Shown here: one piece after another, positions 5,567-5,858 of the stretch | Position numbering within the stretch: the first letter of the stretch is position 1 | How the letters are laid out: the number at the start of each line of letters is the position of its first letter | From: Omnitrophica bacterium RIFCSPLOWO2_01_FULL_45_10 | GTDB lineage: Bacteria; Omnitrophota; Gorgyraeia; 2-01-FULL-45-10 | NCBI GenBank assembly: GCA_001804165.1 | Contig: MHFL01000001.1 | Location: 17,700-23,557 of the forward strand | Length of the DNA: 5,858 bases | Reading direction: 5' to 3' | The notes under the pieces: model-generated | Seen by the model: only the letters and a program-made list of their open reading frames with translations | Database searches by the model: none | Told to the model about the DNA's origin: nothing | Made by a program: the position numbers and the translations under genes

Positions 5567-5858
5567 CTAAGGCCGCACGAAGGCAAACATCAGGTCCGCC
5601 TCGGCCGCCATTTCATCGCCTACCTTGGCGACGCCGTGTATCTGAACCAGACTCAACTTCGTCTTTACAAGTTGTATCTCTATCCTCAATACGTCACCGG
5701 GCAGTACAGGCCTGCGGAAGCGCGCGTTATTTATGCTGGTGAAATAAGCCAACTTGCCTACATTGTCTTTCTTGTTCAGCGCTACTACTCCTCCGACCTG
5801 AGCCATCGCCTCTATCATCAGAACTCCCGGCATTATCGGATGACCGGGGAAGTGACCC
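5567..5858 (-). CDS. fabZ: 3-hydroxyacyl-ACP dehydratase FabZ, C-terminal part (cut by right edge)
   Basis: FabZ dehydrates (3R)-hydroxyacyl-ACP in fatty acid elongation and competes with LpxA/LpxD for hydroxyacyl-ACP. The window shows the last 96 full codons plus one base, ending at the TAG (5569-5567). The fragment starts in the active site: GHFPGHPIMPGVLMIEAMAQ, with the catalytic His (codon 5854-5852) and, 14 residues later, the catalytic Glu (in IEAMAQ), the same spacing as His49/Glu63 of Pseudomonas FabZ. The rest, with RFRRPVLPGDVLRIEI, is the usual hot-dog fold. The true start lies off the right edge; the ATG at 5833 is internal. About 50 N-terminal residues of a stand-alone FabZ are missing. 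I cannot tell whether this is free FabZ or the C-terminal part of an LpxC-FabZ fusion. lpxI follows after 17 bases. Confidence 0.95.
   Translation of the reverse strand, partial: GHFPGHPIMPGVLMIEAMAQVGGVVALNKKDNVGKLAYFTSINNARFRRPVLPGDVLRIEIQLVKTKLSLVQIHGVAKVGDEMAAEADLMFAFVRP

Noticed and set aside
5335..5742. Rightward open frame of 135 codons over lpxI and fabZ
   Set aside because: Antisense shadow of two clear genes and their ribosome binding site.
1..5858. tRNA, rRNA, CRISPR array, insertion sequence, phage or defence genes
   Set aside because: Coding genes fill nearly the whole window, and the largest gap is 152 bases; none of these features was recognisable on either strand.

Overview
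The window is an ordinary envelope-biogenesis locus from a Gram-negative (diderm) bacterium. It holds five lipid A / fatty-acid related genes (fabZ, lpxI, a gnnA-like oxidoreductase, lpxB, msbA), followed by the ribosomal protein gene rpsB. The presence of LpxB, LpxI and an MsbA-type exporter implies an organism that makes lipopolysaccharide. Moderate GC, frequent ATA/AGG/AGA codons, LpxI instead of LpxH, and a Gfo/Idh/MocA enzyme embedded in the lpx genes fit an uncultivated or deep-branching diderm (an Omnitrophota-like or deltaproteobacterial-like genome is plausible). Sequence reading alone does not fix the phylum.

Layout from left to right. Bases 1-578 (minus) hold the first 192 residues of rpsB, cut by the left edge. 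Bases 579-658 are a short A/T-rich gap with a candidate rpsB promoter. Bases 659-2494 (minus) are msbA, complete. Bases 2495-2646 are a divergent intergenic region with a good extended -10 promoter for the rightward genes, a weaker one for msbA, and several palindromes. Bases 2647-3573 (plus) are the gnnA-like oxidoreductase, which overlaps lpxB (3570-4709, plus) by the 4-base ATGA. Bases 4710-4730 separate convergent lpxB and lpxI and lie within a 12-base direct repeat pair. Bases 4731-5549 (minus) are lpxI, with a GTG start and a strong GGAGG. Bases 5567-5858 (minus) are the C-terminal two thirds of fabZ, cut by the right edge.

How the genes work together. LpxI hydrolyses UDP-2,3-diacylglucosamine to lipid X. 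LpxB joins lipid X to another UDP-diacylglucosamine to give the disaccharide. MsbA flips the finished core-lipid A across the inner membrane. FabZ keeps the hydroxyacyl-ACP pool, from which LpxA and LpxD draw, in balance with fatty acid elongation. The GnnA-like enzyme may oxidise the 3-position of UDP-GlcNAc so that a partner transaminase can make a 3-amino sugar and hence amide-linked lipid A, but no such transaminase is visible here.

I did not find an undescribed system. The points most worth a second look are the gene arrangement (gnnA-lpxB points opposite to fabZ-lpxI and msbA, as if a two-gene block had been inverted), the absence of lpxA directly after fabZ, the orphan GnnA-like gene, and small repeats and palindromes in the two intergenic junctions.
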